Origin: Thoreauomyces humboldtii
Taxonomy: Eukaryota; Chytridiomycota; Chytridiomycetes; Spizellomycetales; Powellomycetaceae
Direction of reading: 5' to 3'
NCBI GenBank assembly: GCA_027596035.1
Contig: JADGJA010000030.1
Location: 1 to 64,000 of the forward strand
DNA length: 64,000 nt
The position numbers and the translations under genes are program-made. Position 1 is the stretch's first letter, and each line of letters opens with the position of its first letter. The notes under the pieces were generated by a model. The model was given only the letters and a program-made list of their open reading frames with translations. It had not been told where the DNA came from and did not search any database. This document shows, one piece after another, positions 23,903-35,843 of this stretch.

Positions 23903-26202
23903 TCAGTCCGCCTTAACTCTTTTCCTCGCTCCTTCAACAACATCGCCGGTCGTCGAAGAACCGGCGGGGTAATACGCCTCTACGTTCTCAGGGCAGGTGA
24001 TGACTGCGTGGTTGCCCAAGCACCTCAGACACTGGTGTCGCCTTTCGCACCTTGGCTCGGCATAGCAAGTCCTGCTCGAGTTCCACGTCAGACAGAATTC
24101 GACTCCGCCGTCGTCCGTTGCGGGATGCGGGCATTCGAGCCAACGGTGTGTAGTCTTGGCGCAGCGGAGACACCGGTGCTCCCGACGACAGGGTGGCGCT
24201 GCGCATTTTGGCTCGTTGTTGAAGCGAAAGCACGAGGTACGAGTCGTTGTGCACTGTGGGTACGCGTGAGGACCGTGGCATGCAACGCAAGCGTGGCGAC
24301 CGGAACAGGGCGAAGCGGAGCAGCCGGTTGTGTTGAAGAGAAGACAAGGTTCCGAACCGCGGTGCAGCTGGAGTGAGGAGGACGATGGACGGCGAGGAGG
24401 GTCCGCAGCAGCCTGCGACTTCTCCTCAGCTTGCAACTTCTCCGCTGCCATATGTGGGAGCACGGCGGGTCTCTGAAGAGGCGTTACGGGACTCTCTGTA
24501 GACGCCCGACGTGATGGCGGGGCGGTGGGAGCGGGTGTCTCGATCATGCTCGGGGCAGGTCTAGTCACAGAGTTTGCTAAAAGCGACGGTGACAGAGGCC
24601 CGAGCAGTGTGCGCATTTCGTCTGCTTTGGCCTTGCCGAGCCGCCAAGACTCTTTACGCATAGTGATGCGTCGCCTCAGAAGCTTCTGCATGCCATTGAG
24701 TTCATCTACGGTTGTAGCTTTGGTCTTGGCTTCAGCTTCACGTATGGCGACCTGGGCTTTGATCTTCCCCAACTCAACCTGGAGACGCTCCATTTCCTCT
24801 CTTAGTTGCTGAGTTTCAGCGGCATCGGTTGCGACGCACTGCACGAGCTCGCCGTGCTTTTGCTCGATTTCCGCACACTCAGCCTTGTCTTCGTGGTATT
24901 CACGCTCGATTCGACGTAAAATGACCATGTGCAGCCGGAATGTTTCCTCGGTCGGACCCGTTTCGCTACGGCCGGGGGACGGTTGGTTGGGGGAGGAAGC
25001 CTTGCTCGGTGGTTGAGAAACTGGCTTGCTGGGTGGTTGAGAAAGTGTCTTGCTTGGTGGTTGAGAAAGTTGAGTACCCGCGTCGGAGGGGAGCCGGGAC
25101 CGGGGAGTTGCCTGAACAGGTGGACGTTGCTGCTGCTGAGCACTCTTCGAAGTAGTTGCGATCTGGCTACTAACAGCAGGTCGGGACAAGTTAGGCGTAT
25201 AGCTTGCAGAGTTGGATTTTGACATTTGCTGGTGCGGAAGCCCTTGCGAGCGCCCTGGAGGGCCATCACTGACTCGATACTGTGCCTGCGAATTTGGTTG
25301 CTGAGGCGAAGCTCTGTGCGCGTAGTCTTCATCAAATTTGGTATCTCGAGCGCGTTTAACTCCCGCAACAGGGGTGGTGGATACTCCTTGATTCGCCCAG
25401 CCATTGGATGCTCTTCTGTTATCCGGATTGGAGGGTGGTGCTGTCGCTGCCACCGCCTTTGCTCCTGCCGACGGTTTCTGCGCATCCACCTCCGACACTC
25501 TGGTTGCGCTACCACCAGTTTCGGCATTACGAGCAGTAGACTGCTCGTGCATGTCACGCATCGCGTTGACTTGCGCAAGGAGAGCAGGCGACATGTTTGC
25601 GAGAACACGGCGGATATCCTATCAGGAGAAACCCATCAAGTGCGTAAGTGCCGCTGATCAGAAAGTTTGTCAAGTAAAAGCTTCGACCCTACCTCTTCTT
25701 CGAGCTTCTTTGCTGGAGATGCCAAAGGTTTTCCATGCAATTGATTCATGTGAGGAGCGATTGATGACGGGGGAGCAGGTAGGGAAGATGTCGCGGCCGG
25801 TGCAGAAAGGCGAGGAGCAGGCGCAGATGCCCGCAGTGGGGGTTGCGAAGATGGCCCCTGCCTTGTCGGGGATGGGGCAGATGAGGCTATTGCAGACACT
25901 GATTGCCCATCACTCCGGTTTCTCTGCCCGCGCATACGTTCGCTCCCGCCGCGAGGCGGCGGGGGCGGAGGCGGGGGCGCCGGGGCAGCCCCACCGGTTG
26001 AGGTCTTTCTCCTGGCCCTCCCCCGAGTCAGCATAGGCGTTTCATCCTCAGAATCGTCGTCGAGGGCTGCTGCTTCCTGGGCCGTAACAGCTGCTTTTCT
26101 CTTTGGCTTCGGAGGCTTTGCCAAGGAAAGTGCTTCCAGCTCCATGTCGATGTTCAATGAGGCACCCTTGTATATTTCCGTAATCTCACTGAGAAAGCTC
26201 AT
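23903..26202 (-). CDS. Coiled-coil protein with three C-terminal zinc knuckles, 741 aa
   Basis: Exons 25693-26202 and 23903-25618 join in frame across a 74-nt intron (...KKLEEE | DIRRVLANM...). The N-terminal part is disordered, with acidic and proline-rich stretches. A short run of four SQPPSK-like repeats follows, then a long coiled coil at about residues 393-523. The C-terminus (about 596-718) has three tandem Cys/His units of the form C-x-x-FN..C..C..H.C..C...H....C (CLLFNTTGC, CFRFNNEPKC, CLTWNSSRTC). Single units of this type are common in gag-like and recombinase-encoding mobile elements and bind nucleic acid. No polymerase or integrase accompanies them here. I do not recognise the protein; a nuclear nucleic-acid-binding role is inference only. 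Confidence 0.8.
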
Positions 26203-27311
26203 TTCCAGGTAGTCCTGCCAGGTGCTGGTGGATGATGCTGGGAGAGGATTTCAGAGACGATGGGAATGTTGTTGGGAGAGCGAGGGTCCACTTTTGGTCG
26301 AACCCGACTTTGTGCTCTTCGACAGATGGCTCACAATTGAAGCGCAGCAGACCTCGTCGGGACTTTTCGTTTCGAGCGCAGCAGTGCAGGGTTTCCCGAA
26401 ATCCCGAACGAGGAAAATCTCAGCACATCCCCACCATCTTCATAGCTCCTTCCGCCACGCCGTATACCATTCAATTGCTTGGAGAGGTGCGTAACATGCG
26501 ATATATCAAACGTGACCTTCATCAGACATCCCCGATGATGAGACTCCCTGGACGATATTCTTCATTACCGATGAAAGAGGCTCCCTTTTGGCAACGCCCC
26601 TTTGATACAACGCATGTGATTCATCGAAATCCAAGTGTAAATGATTAAGGAGTCGTCGGACTGACCGATAGACGAATGTTACGCCTAATACTTTCCGCGT
26701 CCCAGCTGCAGGCCACGTCATAAGCCTGGGGTCGTCCACAGAATCGTTCCCGGTATTGTCACGGGTTGAACGTATCTACCTCACTGCGTCGATCTACAGA
26801 TGCGCCGGCATCACTCCCCGTCAATGTAATGTACTCGCATCATCAAAGTCCCGTCACCGCCACCGGTGAGGTCTCCCTGTCGACAACGTTTCCTCAAAGA
26901 CCAGGACAAGCATGCAGTTGCCATGAATCAGCCCTACAAAGCTGTACTCTTTGGTTGGTGGCTGCGGGAGTCGAGCGCATAGGGGGGGACCTTCTGCGTG
27001 CAAAAAGTAGCGAAAAAAGTGGTCGAGCCTTTGTTTCAAAGGTCGCCGATAAAAAAACAATTCAGCATGACCGCCTGTCGACAAGTTTTCCCCCCCTGTC
27101 CTCGCCTCTCCTCAAGGCAAAATGCCATTTACACAACGTTATTGATCTCCAAGACATTCCTCAAGAACCTGTTGTCCTCCTTCTTTTCGAGATATAGTTC
27201 AGTGTGGTCCCTACCTTCGACGACCTTTTACCAGTTAGAGACTGCATCCGCCCTGCCTGACTTTCAACCCGGACGACCTTCCGTTCCCCGCTTGCCTCTC
27301 CCTGTGCGACT
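26203..27311. other. Intergenic, divergent promoter region
   Basis: About 1.1 kb separates the divergently transcribed zinc-knuckle and small membrane protein genes. Short ORFs on both strands lack domains and coding character. Pyrimidine-rich tracts precede the start at 27312. Confidence 0.45.
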
Positions 27312-28258
27312 ATGAACTCAGACGACGATATTCCTCTCGCTCCTGGTGGGAGCGACGGTGCAGCGACAAGTGCAAGCTCATCTGGGCTGCCCACCTCATA
27401 TTATGAGCGTTACACACGAAACTACAACCTTGGGGAGCGCCAGCGACAGATGGAGGCGGCCGAACAAGCCGCGAGACTGCAGCAACAGCAGAGGAGTCAA
27501 GCGAGAGGGAAAGGCCAAACAAGTTCAGTTGCCACAAGCGACCATCTTGAATCTGCTGTAGAGAATTTGTACAAAATGGTATGTGACGGTTTCGCCCAAC
27601 TCTTCCAAGCAACATACATCGGAAGCTAACTCCTACCGCCAACTTTCTCTGATAGGTCGAGCGCAAAGTCACGACAGACGATCCCCGCCCCCGAACTAAC
27701 GGCAATCCCTCCTCGTCATCCAATCAACGTGTCCCTCGATCCAACACCGTCCGATCACGTCCAGAATCCTGGACGTCCACCGCGATACACTCGGAAGTCT
27801 CCAAACTCTATCATATGGGAGCGGCAACAGCCCCTCACGATCCCATGCCTCCATTGCCCTACAACGGAAGCGTTGACCGCAGCAATCCTGGTGGTGGCGG
27901 GAGCACGGTATCGACGTTCTGGCGTAACGCGCGCAATAATGTGAATATCGAAAATCAGGATGCACCTTCCAAGCACCACGCAGAGGGTGGCGGGATTCCC
28001 TGTGGCCTCTTGCTCTTCATATACGGTACGCGCATCAATCTCAGAACCTGAGACCGGGCTGGAGAGTCTCTGACCTTGTTTTTGCTTGATCATGCAGGAT
28101 TCCTGTTTCCACCGCTTTGGTGGATCGCGGCCCTACGGTCCGAACCAACCTCATTCAGGCGATGGGCCCGCATCATCGCCATTCCCGGCACCCTATTATA
28201 TCTCGGGCTCCTTGCCTTTCTCTTATGGTTTTTCGTCTTTCATGACCGAAACTCATAG
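27312..28258 (+). CDS. Uncharacterised small membrane protein, 265 aa
   Basis: Exons 27312-27578, 27656-28025 and 28098-28258 join in frame; introns end TGATAG and CATGCAG. The N-terminal 180 residues are hydrophilic, with serine, glutamine and asparagine runs and a short helix (ERQRQMEAAEQAARLQQQQR). Two hydrophobic segments close the protein. The first reads IPCGLLLFIYGFLFPPLWWIA with the junction of exons 2 and 3 inside it; the second is IIAIPGTLLYLGLLAFLLWFF. The PPLWWI pattern between charged residues looks familiar from uncharacterised fungal membrane proteins, but I cannot name a family. The cytosolic tail would be the long N-terminus. Confidence 0.8.
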
Positions 28259-28542
28259 CCCTTTCGTTTATTTCTTTCCTTCCCTGCTCACGTTCCAACG
28301 GTTGCGTCCCCACCGCGCAGGCTCGCAGGCGATGCGCCTCACTCAGGGTAGTCCCCTTAATTTTTTGCTTGTTTTTCCCCACTTTTGGCTACTACGACGC
28401 CCTCATTGTGTTTACATCAATCACTCTTTGCTGCGGCACTTATATGTGTAAATGTGCCGGTGTAATTAAAAGATGGTAAGGTCCAAGAGAAAAGAAGAAA
28501 GGGAGTCAATGCTTGAAAGAAGAAGTCTCCGGATCCGGATCA

Positions 28543-31500
28543 TCATCGACCGGTCTTGTACACACGAACCAGGAGCGCCACCATGAACAGGTTGAAGATC
28601 CAGAACATGGCGAGAAAACCAAAGTTCCTCCAGCGATGGGCAAAGGTCCATCCAAGTGTGTCGACGAAGTCGTCTCCCACCGCGAACGGGCAGAACCCGC
28701 AGGACCCCGTGGCGCTGCCGTCGACGAGCTGACCGGGAGCGTTCCTGGCAAAGTATTCCGTGAAATACTGCGCGCAGGTCTGACCGGACGGGATGTTGAT
28801 GAGGGTCGAGGAGGAACCCGACTCGCATTGGACGGGAACACCGCCTAGCTCGTTGCCGATAACGCCTTCGATGAAGTAGTGGAAGGGGTTGGCCCAGTAC
28901 AGCCAGCTGCGCCAGAACGTGGGCATCGCGAGGTATGTGACTGTTGGGCGAAGAAAGACGAGCGTAAGTTGAACGCATTCAAAGGCGTCGAAAAAACATC
29001 TGCAAAGACAACTTACTGGTGACACCGCAGAACAACATTTGCATCGAAAGGAAGAAAGGGTTAAGGACTACGAGGGATGAGATGAGTCAGACATCGTGTA
29101 AACGACTGCATCACAGCCCAAAACCACGATGCGTACCAGCAGCGAATTGGATGGTGGGCGAAACGGCGGCAATCATTTGACCAAGGGAGATGGCAAAGAA
29201 GTTGTACAGAACATACGTAATCCAGAAGTAGAAAGCGCGGTTAGAGTCTTGGTTCATCTGCAAAGGCAGGAAACTGTGTGAGTAAATCTTCCGTAGTCGT
29301 TCGAGAAGCAGCATGTGCATACGTGAGCGATGAAGTAGAAGATCAGGAAGAAACAGGTCGCCGCGGCGGCTGCGAACGGAAGTTCAGCAGTGGTGACGCT
29401 AATGGCGAACGCCTTCCAATCGTAAAATCCAGCACTGTTTTCCCTGGTGAACCACGATCTGTTGTTGATGTAGTTAGGCTGCACCAGGTTGATGAGCAGC
29501 GCACCGATGATCATAGACATGAAGATCGCGAACACTTTGTTCTGGAGATCGCCCGAAGTGTTGCCGAGTTGGTAGAATGTGAAACCGATAAGAAGGGACG
29601 CAAGCACCTGAGAGATGATACGACCGAAGTTGTATGACGGATTGCGCCAGTAGGAAAGGATCATGCGGGACCAGACAACGCGGAGTTGAGTCATGAAGGG
29701 GACCGAGAACTGCGTCTTACGGGACTTGCGGGTACCGGCCTTCGAGCTCTCCGACACGTCGACGGCTCCAGAGTCGCCCATGGTGCGGATGAGATCGATT
29801 TCTTTGTACATCGACTCGTACTCCGGGCTGGAACGCCACATGTCAGGCCAGTTCTTTGTGTTATCGCGACGCGCGGTACCGGCGCCGATGGCATCTAGAA
29901 TGTATTCGGCGACGTTGGCGGTGGGGGGACAGGAGTAGGCGCCTTGGCGCTCGAAGTAGCCGCGGATAGTGGCGCAATCGCTTCCGAGTTGCCCGAAGTA
30001 TACAGTCTTGCCACCACGGGCGAGGAGCAGAAGGGAATCGAACTGCTGGAAGAGCACGGCCGAAGGTTGGTGGATGGTGCAGAGAATAGCCTGACCGCTG
30101 TCGGCAAGGGTACGGAGAAGACGAATAATGTTGAAGGCAGCAGAGGAGTCCAATCCGGAACTAGGTTCATCTGATAAACATGAGAGCATGTTAGACTCCC
30201 GTATCTACGACGACCAAGTTGGAAAATAAGCGCCTACCCAGGTATAGAATCTTAGGCTTGCTGACAAGCTCAACGCCGATCGTGAGACGCTTGCGTTGCT
30301 CATTGCTGATACCGATACCACCGCCACCCTCGCCAATCATGGCTTCGGCGATGGGGTCGAGTTCCAGAACCTTGATGATCTCCTCGACGTAGGCGTACTT
30401 CTCAGCCTTGGAGACGTCGGAAGGCTGACGGAGCATAGCTGAGAACTGCATGGCCTCGCGGACCGTCTGGTTAGGGTTGTGCACGTCCATCTGCTCGCAG
30501 TAGGCAGTCATTCGCTTGAAGTCGGAACCTTGTGGGTTCTTGCCGATGTAGATATGTCCTTTAAGGTCTCCCATCGTCTTACGTTGGGTGATGGAGTCGA
30601 TCAAAGTTGTTTTTCCAGCTCCAGAACTTCCCATGAGAGCAGTAAGCTGTCCCGCTCGTACGAATCCGCTGACGTCGTTGAGTAGTTGCTTGGGTCCATC
30701 CTTGGTCGGGACAGTGTAATTGATGTGCTTCCAGGTAAAGTCCTCGGCTCGGATGTTCTTGGCGACGTCGCGTAGCGCGGCGGCTTCTTCAGCATCGCTG
30801 CGAGCGTCCACGGATCCAGGCACGACGGCAACGCCGCCAGCGCCTCGTTCGGCATCGCCAGCGGGTCCTCCGACTGCCATATTCATATGCTGAGAGTGAC
30901 CCCGAGGACGTCCGGCGAGGTGACGTGCTTTCTTCCAGACGTTGACGGAGTATCGTCGGGGTGCGTAGTCGACCAGCTTGGCGGCGACCATCATTGCGAT
31001 CATGACAACGAACCAAATGCTCATCAGGATCAGGAAGTTCCACCAACGATTGTACGTTGCGATGCCGTAAGTAGCGTTCAAGTAGGACATTCCGTAGACT
31101 GTCGATTCTCCGGGAACCCCTCCTTTGATGGCAGCACAAGAACTGTAAGCAGGGTTGGAGTACGTCCCGGTAGGGTCGACCGCGTGGGGCAAGAATCCAG
31201 TGCTACAATCAATGCGCACGCCGTCAAACTCGTTCTCGAGGAGCGATCGAAGTCCGTACGCAAGAGGATCGATCCAGAAAACCCAAAGCAGCCTGTTAAG
31301 GATGGTCAGTCAGTTATTAGATCGCCTTGCTCATCCTTAGTCACCAACTCACCATGGGTGCATGTCCTTGTAAGGAACAATATAACCAGTGTGAATGATA
31401 AAGAACAAAAGGAAGATCCCATTGATTTGCGTAGCAGCTTCAAGGTTGGGCGCAAGAGACGAGATCACGCGGACCAGACCACCGAATCCTTGGTTCGCAG

Positions 31501-33938
31501 CAAAGAGGAATGCCATGTAGGAGAAGAAAGCCCCGACTTCCGCTTTAAGACCAACCATCCTGCGCAACATGGAGGAAAGTGTAAGTATCTCGAGCTGACA
31601 CAAAAGCGGTGAAACTGGGCACATTTTCGTACCAGTAGTTGATGCATGACCACACGATAATCATCATCAAACTGATGGGAATATCCGTAAACTGCATGAC
31701 AACCGGTCCGATGTACGTGCGATAAAGCATATAACTCTTGTGCTTGGCCGCAACAGATCGACCTTGGATGACTAGAGGTACGCTGGCAAGTGCGCCGAAA
31801 CAGTTGTAGAGGATAGCGAAGAACAAGGCACCCCCACGAGAGAAAGAGCCCGAAACGTTGAGTTGAAGGTGAAAGAATGCGCTTCCGACAATGATAGCCA
31901 TGACAGTATCGAAGAAGAGACGTCCGATGAGGGCGACGTTTCCTTTTTGAAGGGCAATCTCTCGCTTGACACATGCCATCCACTGCTGCCTGAAAGAGGT
32001 AGTGTATTGCGTCTTGAGAAGATCCTGGCGTCCGAGAACCTCCTTGTTGGTTTTGACTTGTTTGTCGAAGACGGATCCACGGTGGTCAGACTTCATTGTT
32101 TCGTGGAGGGACTCACGCTCTCGGGCCATGTCCTTATAGATATCGCTGGCCATGTACAGCTTTTCGAACTCCTCCGCGGTGTTCGGAACGGGGCCCTTCC
32201 ATGCGCGGTCGATATCACGCTCGTTGGGTTCGGTGACCCCGGTGAGGAAGTCGGGCATAACTTTACGCTTCGGGCAGAAAAATCCAATGGATTCGAAGTA
32301 CGGTTTTGCTTCCTGAGCTGGCCCAAAGAAGATAACGTGTCCGTCGCTGACAAGGATGACGCGGTCGAAGAGATCGTAGATGTCCTGCGACGCTTGATAA
32401 AGCGAGAGGACGTTTCCGCTTTGCATGATGTCGGTAGCGGTGCGAAGAGCTCGGACAAAGTCGAGGGCGCTGGACGAGTCGAGACCTTTGGAACTTCCGT
32501 CCCAAAAGCCGAGACTAGCCTGGATGCAGAGCTGCTCGGCGATCGAGACTCGCTTCTTCTCTCCACCGGAGCATCCACGGACCATGGCGTCTCCGACCTT
32601 GGTGTCCGCGCAGTTCTGCAGACCGAAGACGCGAAGCAGAACCTCGATTGTGTTCTCGATGCGCTCTCGACGGGTACCTTCCACGGCGCCTCCAACACGA
32701 CATTCCAGCGCAAATCGAAGGGTTTGGCGGACCGTAAGCGTAGCATAATGGGGATCTAAAGCGACTTCAATCAGCAAGCCGTGGTAACATCCGACTGTCT
32801 TTCGTCTAACTTACCATCTTCCGGGCTGTACGCGATCGCGTGGCTATACTTTTCTTTGAAGGTTTTACGGTCAATGCCATTATAAAAGACTTCGCCATTG
32901 ACCTGAGACAAGCCCTCAGTCATGTTGGACAGCGTTCGTAGCAGTCTACGCTTTCTAATGTGAGCTCGAAGTTCCTCTGCACGATCCATTGTGGACGACA
33001 CTTACGTAGAACATCCTGCTCCCGGTCTACCTAGCACCAGAGTCATCTCCCCTGGCTTGATGAATCCAGATGAAGGAAAGAGGATTTGACGACCGATGGG
33101 GGTAGGCAACCTGATTCGATGTCGGTCAAATGCATGCTGCAGACAAAAAACAAGACCAGGTGCCTTACTTTGTTCCGGTCAGTGCCCGTACTCCGCTGAT
33201 AAGCGGCGGGAAGATGTTGATGAAATTGAGAATCTTGGCGCCGACCGTTTCGATGTGGGGCTCCGTAACGGCGTCACCGAAGACGCCAAGGTCCTTGAAA
33301 CTAAGAAAGACCTGTGGCACCTCGAAGCCGGCTTCGCCGTTCTTCTGTTTCCTTGTGTCCAAGAATGTAGCCAGGTCGAAATCATCCTTGGTGGGGTCGA
33401 TGCCCTTGAAGCGACGTGAGGAGCGAATGGTCCCCTTGGAACGATGAGTAGCACCGCTAGTTGTGCGCTGTAATCGTGCGGCGTTGCCGACCTCGATCTC
33501 GCTCACGCCGGCCTCGGCACGCTTGGCATTGTACCCATCTTGAGACTGAACGTTGTCGGCAGGGCGGTCATAAGGCGCCGACGACATCTCAATCGCCTCG
33601 CCATCATCTTCGTCCCCTTCTCGGGGGTACACGGGGACCGACAGAGGTTCGCCGAACGCGGTGTCGCGCGCCCGGCTACGGTTTTGGATCTCGTTGCCCG
33701 GGAACAGCGTTGGGTCCGATCCATCGATTTCCCTTATTGTGGCAGGGCCTCCGACCTCTGCATGGAAGGAATCAGTCACTGATAACCACGCGCCCGCATT
33801 AAACAAGGTGCTTGTCCTACCACCGCCGGACGACCGTCCACGCCAAACAACCCCGCCGGTCGTGTTAGTTCGGACTACATTGACAGCGTTGCTCTCTCGG
33901 TCGCCGTCGATGACGACCGGGATGGATTCTTCAGCCAT
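28543..33938 (-). CDS. Full-size PDR-type ABC transporter (ABCG)
   Basis: The protein has the (NBD-TMD)x2 layout of pleiotropic drug resistance pumps in the plasma membrane. NBD1 has the degenerate Walker A GRPGAGCST typical of PDR (the codon for its last Thr spans an intron), signature RGCSGGEKKRVSIAE and Walker B FWDGSSKGLDSSSA. NBD2 has canonical Walker A GSSGAGKTT, the divergent signature GIGISNEQRKRLTIG and DEPSSGLDSSAAF, followed by a switch His in TIHQPS. Each NBD is followed by a hydrophobic half; the C-terminal half carries a Cys-rich extracellular loop (SCGFCPF). The asymmetric ATP sites match the family. Introns were resolved at several points, for example TGTK joining LPTPIGRQ across an intron ending GAATCAG, and CST joining LLRTLSNM. 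The start at 33938 is the second in-frame Met (MAEESIP). Substrate unknown. Confidence 0.94.
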
Positions 33939-34556
33939 CGAGACTTTGACTGATGACCAAAACAAATGAAAACTATTTTACAAGGCGTATCGCGATGAAA
34001 TCTCGGGACTGAGAGGATATAGTGAGAGAGGGGGCGACACGGATGCGCTCCCTTTTAGTTTGTGCTGCTGACACATGAAGAGAGTCTTACGTACGTGCAG
34101 ATGCCAATTGAGGTTATCTGCCTGGGGAAAGCCCGAACCCCCGAACCGCGGGTCATCGTTCAAGCAGGCTTTCGCCTTCGACAGAGGGTCGGATTTTGCC
34201 TTTCCCGAGGCCCGACGGCTGGACTCGGTCGTGGGGATTCGGATCTACAGTGGGAACGGCGGCAAGCCGGAATTGTCTACAGTTCAAGCCGTACAGGAAC
34301 AAGCAAGAATCCCCTCCCCTTCTGCCCCCCATCCCCGATTGCGAGCCTGAGCCCTGAGCTGAGTGATTGTGAACCTGGAGGCTGGAGGCTGGCGCACACT
34401 GTCGACATTTTCAACCTTTGCAGCAGCTTTGCGTTTGCAGTACCTGGTAGACCCTTCCTCCTCTCTTCCTCTCGCAAGCCCGCGCCAAACAGATCGCAAG
34501 TCCGTGACAACCTTTACACATTCTGTCTTCGGCGTAACAACATATCTTTCCTGAAA
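33939..34556. other. Divergent promoter, PDR transporter / PAM17
   Basis: About 620 nt separates the two divergent start codons. No supported coding region; the ORF running into PAM17 from upstream is leader read-through. Confidence 0.5.
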
Positions 34557-35275
34557 ATGATTGGTCTATGCCTCGCCGCCAAAGGTGCGCGCGCACCTTC
34601 CACACAGTTGTCACTCCGCGTTCCGGCCGTCTGCCAGCGATCCGCCATGACAACGGCTTCACCGGCACGGAACCCAATATCGTGGCACGATTACTTTGCC
34701 TTGCGCAAGTCGCGAAAGAACTGGGAGAGAGCGGGGGCAGTCTTCGGAGGCACCACGGGTTTTGTCGGTGGATCCTACTACTTTGGCGCCGTCGCGGAAT
34801 TCGATCCTACTCGCCAGCTGTTCGGCATCTCGGACCCCGTCGTGGGATACGTTCTCGCTACGCTGGCCGTCGGGGCGGGCTGTGGAGTAACAGGCTTGGT
34901 GGGCGCTGGACAGATTTGGAGATTGACTGCCAAGAAGTGAGGAGCCTTACCGCCCTAGAAGCAGCATTTACGACGATCGGATTTGCTTAACGACACTGAC
35001 AATTCTGCAGGGGAACGATGGCGGGCCTTGACGCTCGGGATCGTGAGTTCTTCCATCGCATCCAGCGCTACCGACCAAAGGAGATTGCGGCGGCGGTCCC
35101 CGTACCCACCGGCCGCGGTGCGATGCCCGACTACTATGGAGAGAAGATCAACTCGGTCGCAGATTACAAGGAGTGGCTCAAGAAACAGCGCCAGTTCATT
35201 GTCTCTCGCAGCAAAGGAAAGAATCCCTACAATAATGCAACCGGCACCGACAGCAGCGGAAGTCCAACATTTTAA
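34557..35275 (+). CDS. PAM17: Mitochondrial import motor subunit Pam17
   Basis: Two exons (34557-34936 and 35011-35275; 74-nt intron) encode 214 aa. Pam17 is an inner-membrane partner of the TIM23 presequence translocase that supports the Hsp70 import motor. The N-terminus (MIGLCLAAKGARAPSTQ) is basic and lacks acidic residues, as expected for a mitochondrial targeting peptide. Family landmarks are WHDYFALRKSRKNWE, two hydrophobic segments around EFDPTRQLFGISDPVVGY and GAGCGVTGLVGAGQIWRL, then DREFFHRIQRYRP and DYYGEKINSVADYKEWL. The frame continues exactly through the splice (TAKK-GTMAGLD). Start chosen at the Met that begins the targeting peptide. Confidence 0.95.
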
Positions 35276-35843
35276 TACATCCGTTTCGAGCACTAGCCGT
35301 AGGACCCCCATGACAAGCGCAACCGCTTCTAGATTTGGTTTAAAGCAAACGCATTGCTGCGAGAGAATGGACAGGGCCATGCAACTGCTTGAGGGAAGAG
35401 AAGGTCAGCGTTACGGCTCATCATCACGCACGAGCCCGCTCCTCGGGCAGCCATGCCCCTAAATGCACCCCTGTGACTCGTCGGTTAGCCTTTTGCCCAT
35501 CGGACGCCCCGTCTGTCGTTCCAGAAACACGTATTGCGTTGTCCTGAGTAGGGTGTAGGGTGTCCTGCGTATCATCAATGTTTTGTGACTGGGAATTTGC
35601 GGACAATCGCGGTGAAATCGAATGGGAAAATTAAGCTTTTGACTTGTGTCCAAGAAAGAAATCGTGAGGGGAAAAGCTGTTGATTTCTTCCCCCCTGCCT
35701 GTCCTCGCCAACTCCGTCATCACTTTTATTTATCGGACTTCCGGTGACGCCGGTGACGGAAAGGACCGTCGGCGGAATGGAACCCCTCATAAAGCAGCCC
35801 GCGGGTCTTGGCCAAACATCTCAGCTGTACCGGCCTTCCCGCC
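35276..35843. other. Intergenic, PAM17 to ABCG half-transporter
   Basis: About 570 nt between two genes on the same strand. No supported gene; it holds the PAM17 3' end and the promoter of the transporter. Confidence 0.45.

Noticed and set aside
31863..32759. Open 298-codon frame on the + strand
   Set aside because: It is exactly antisense to NBD1 of the PDR transporter, has no domain, and is explained by codon bias of the real gene.
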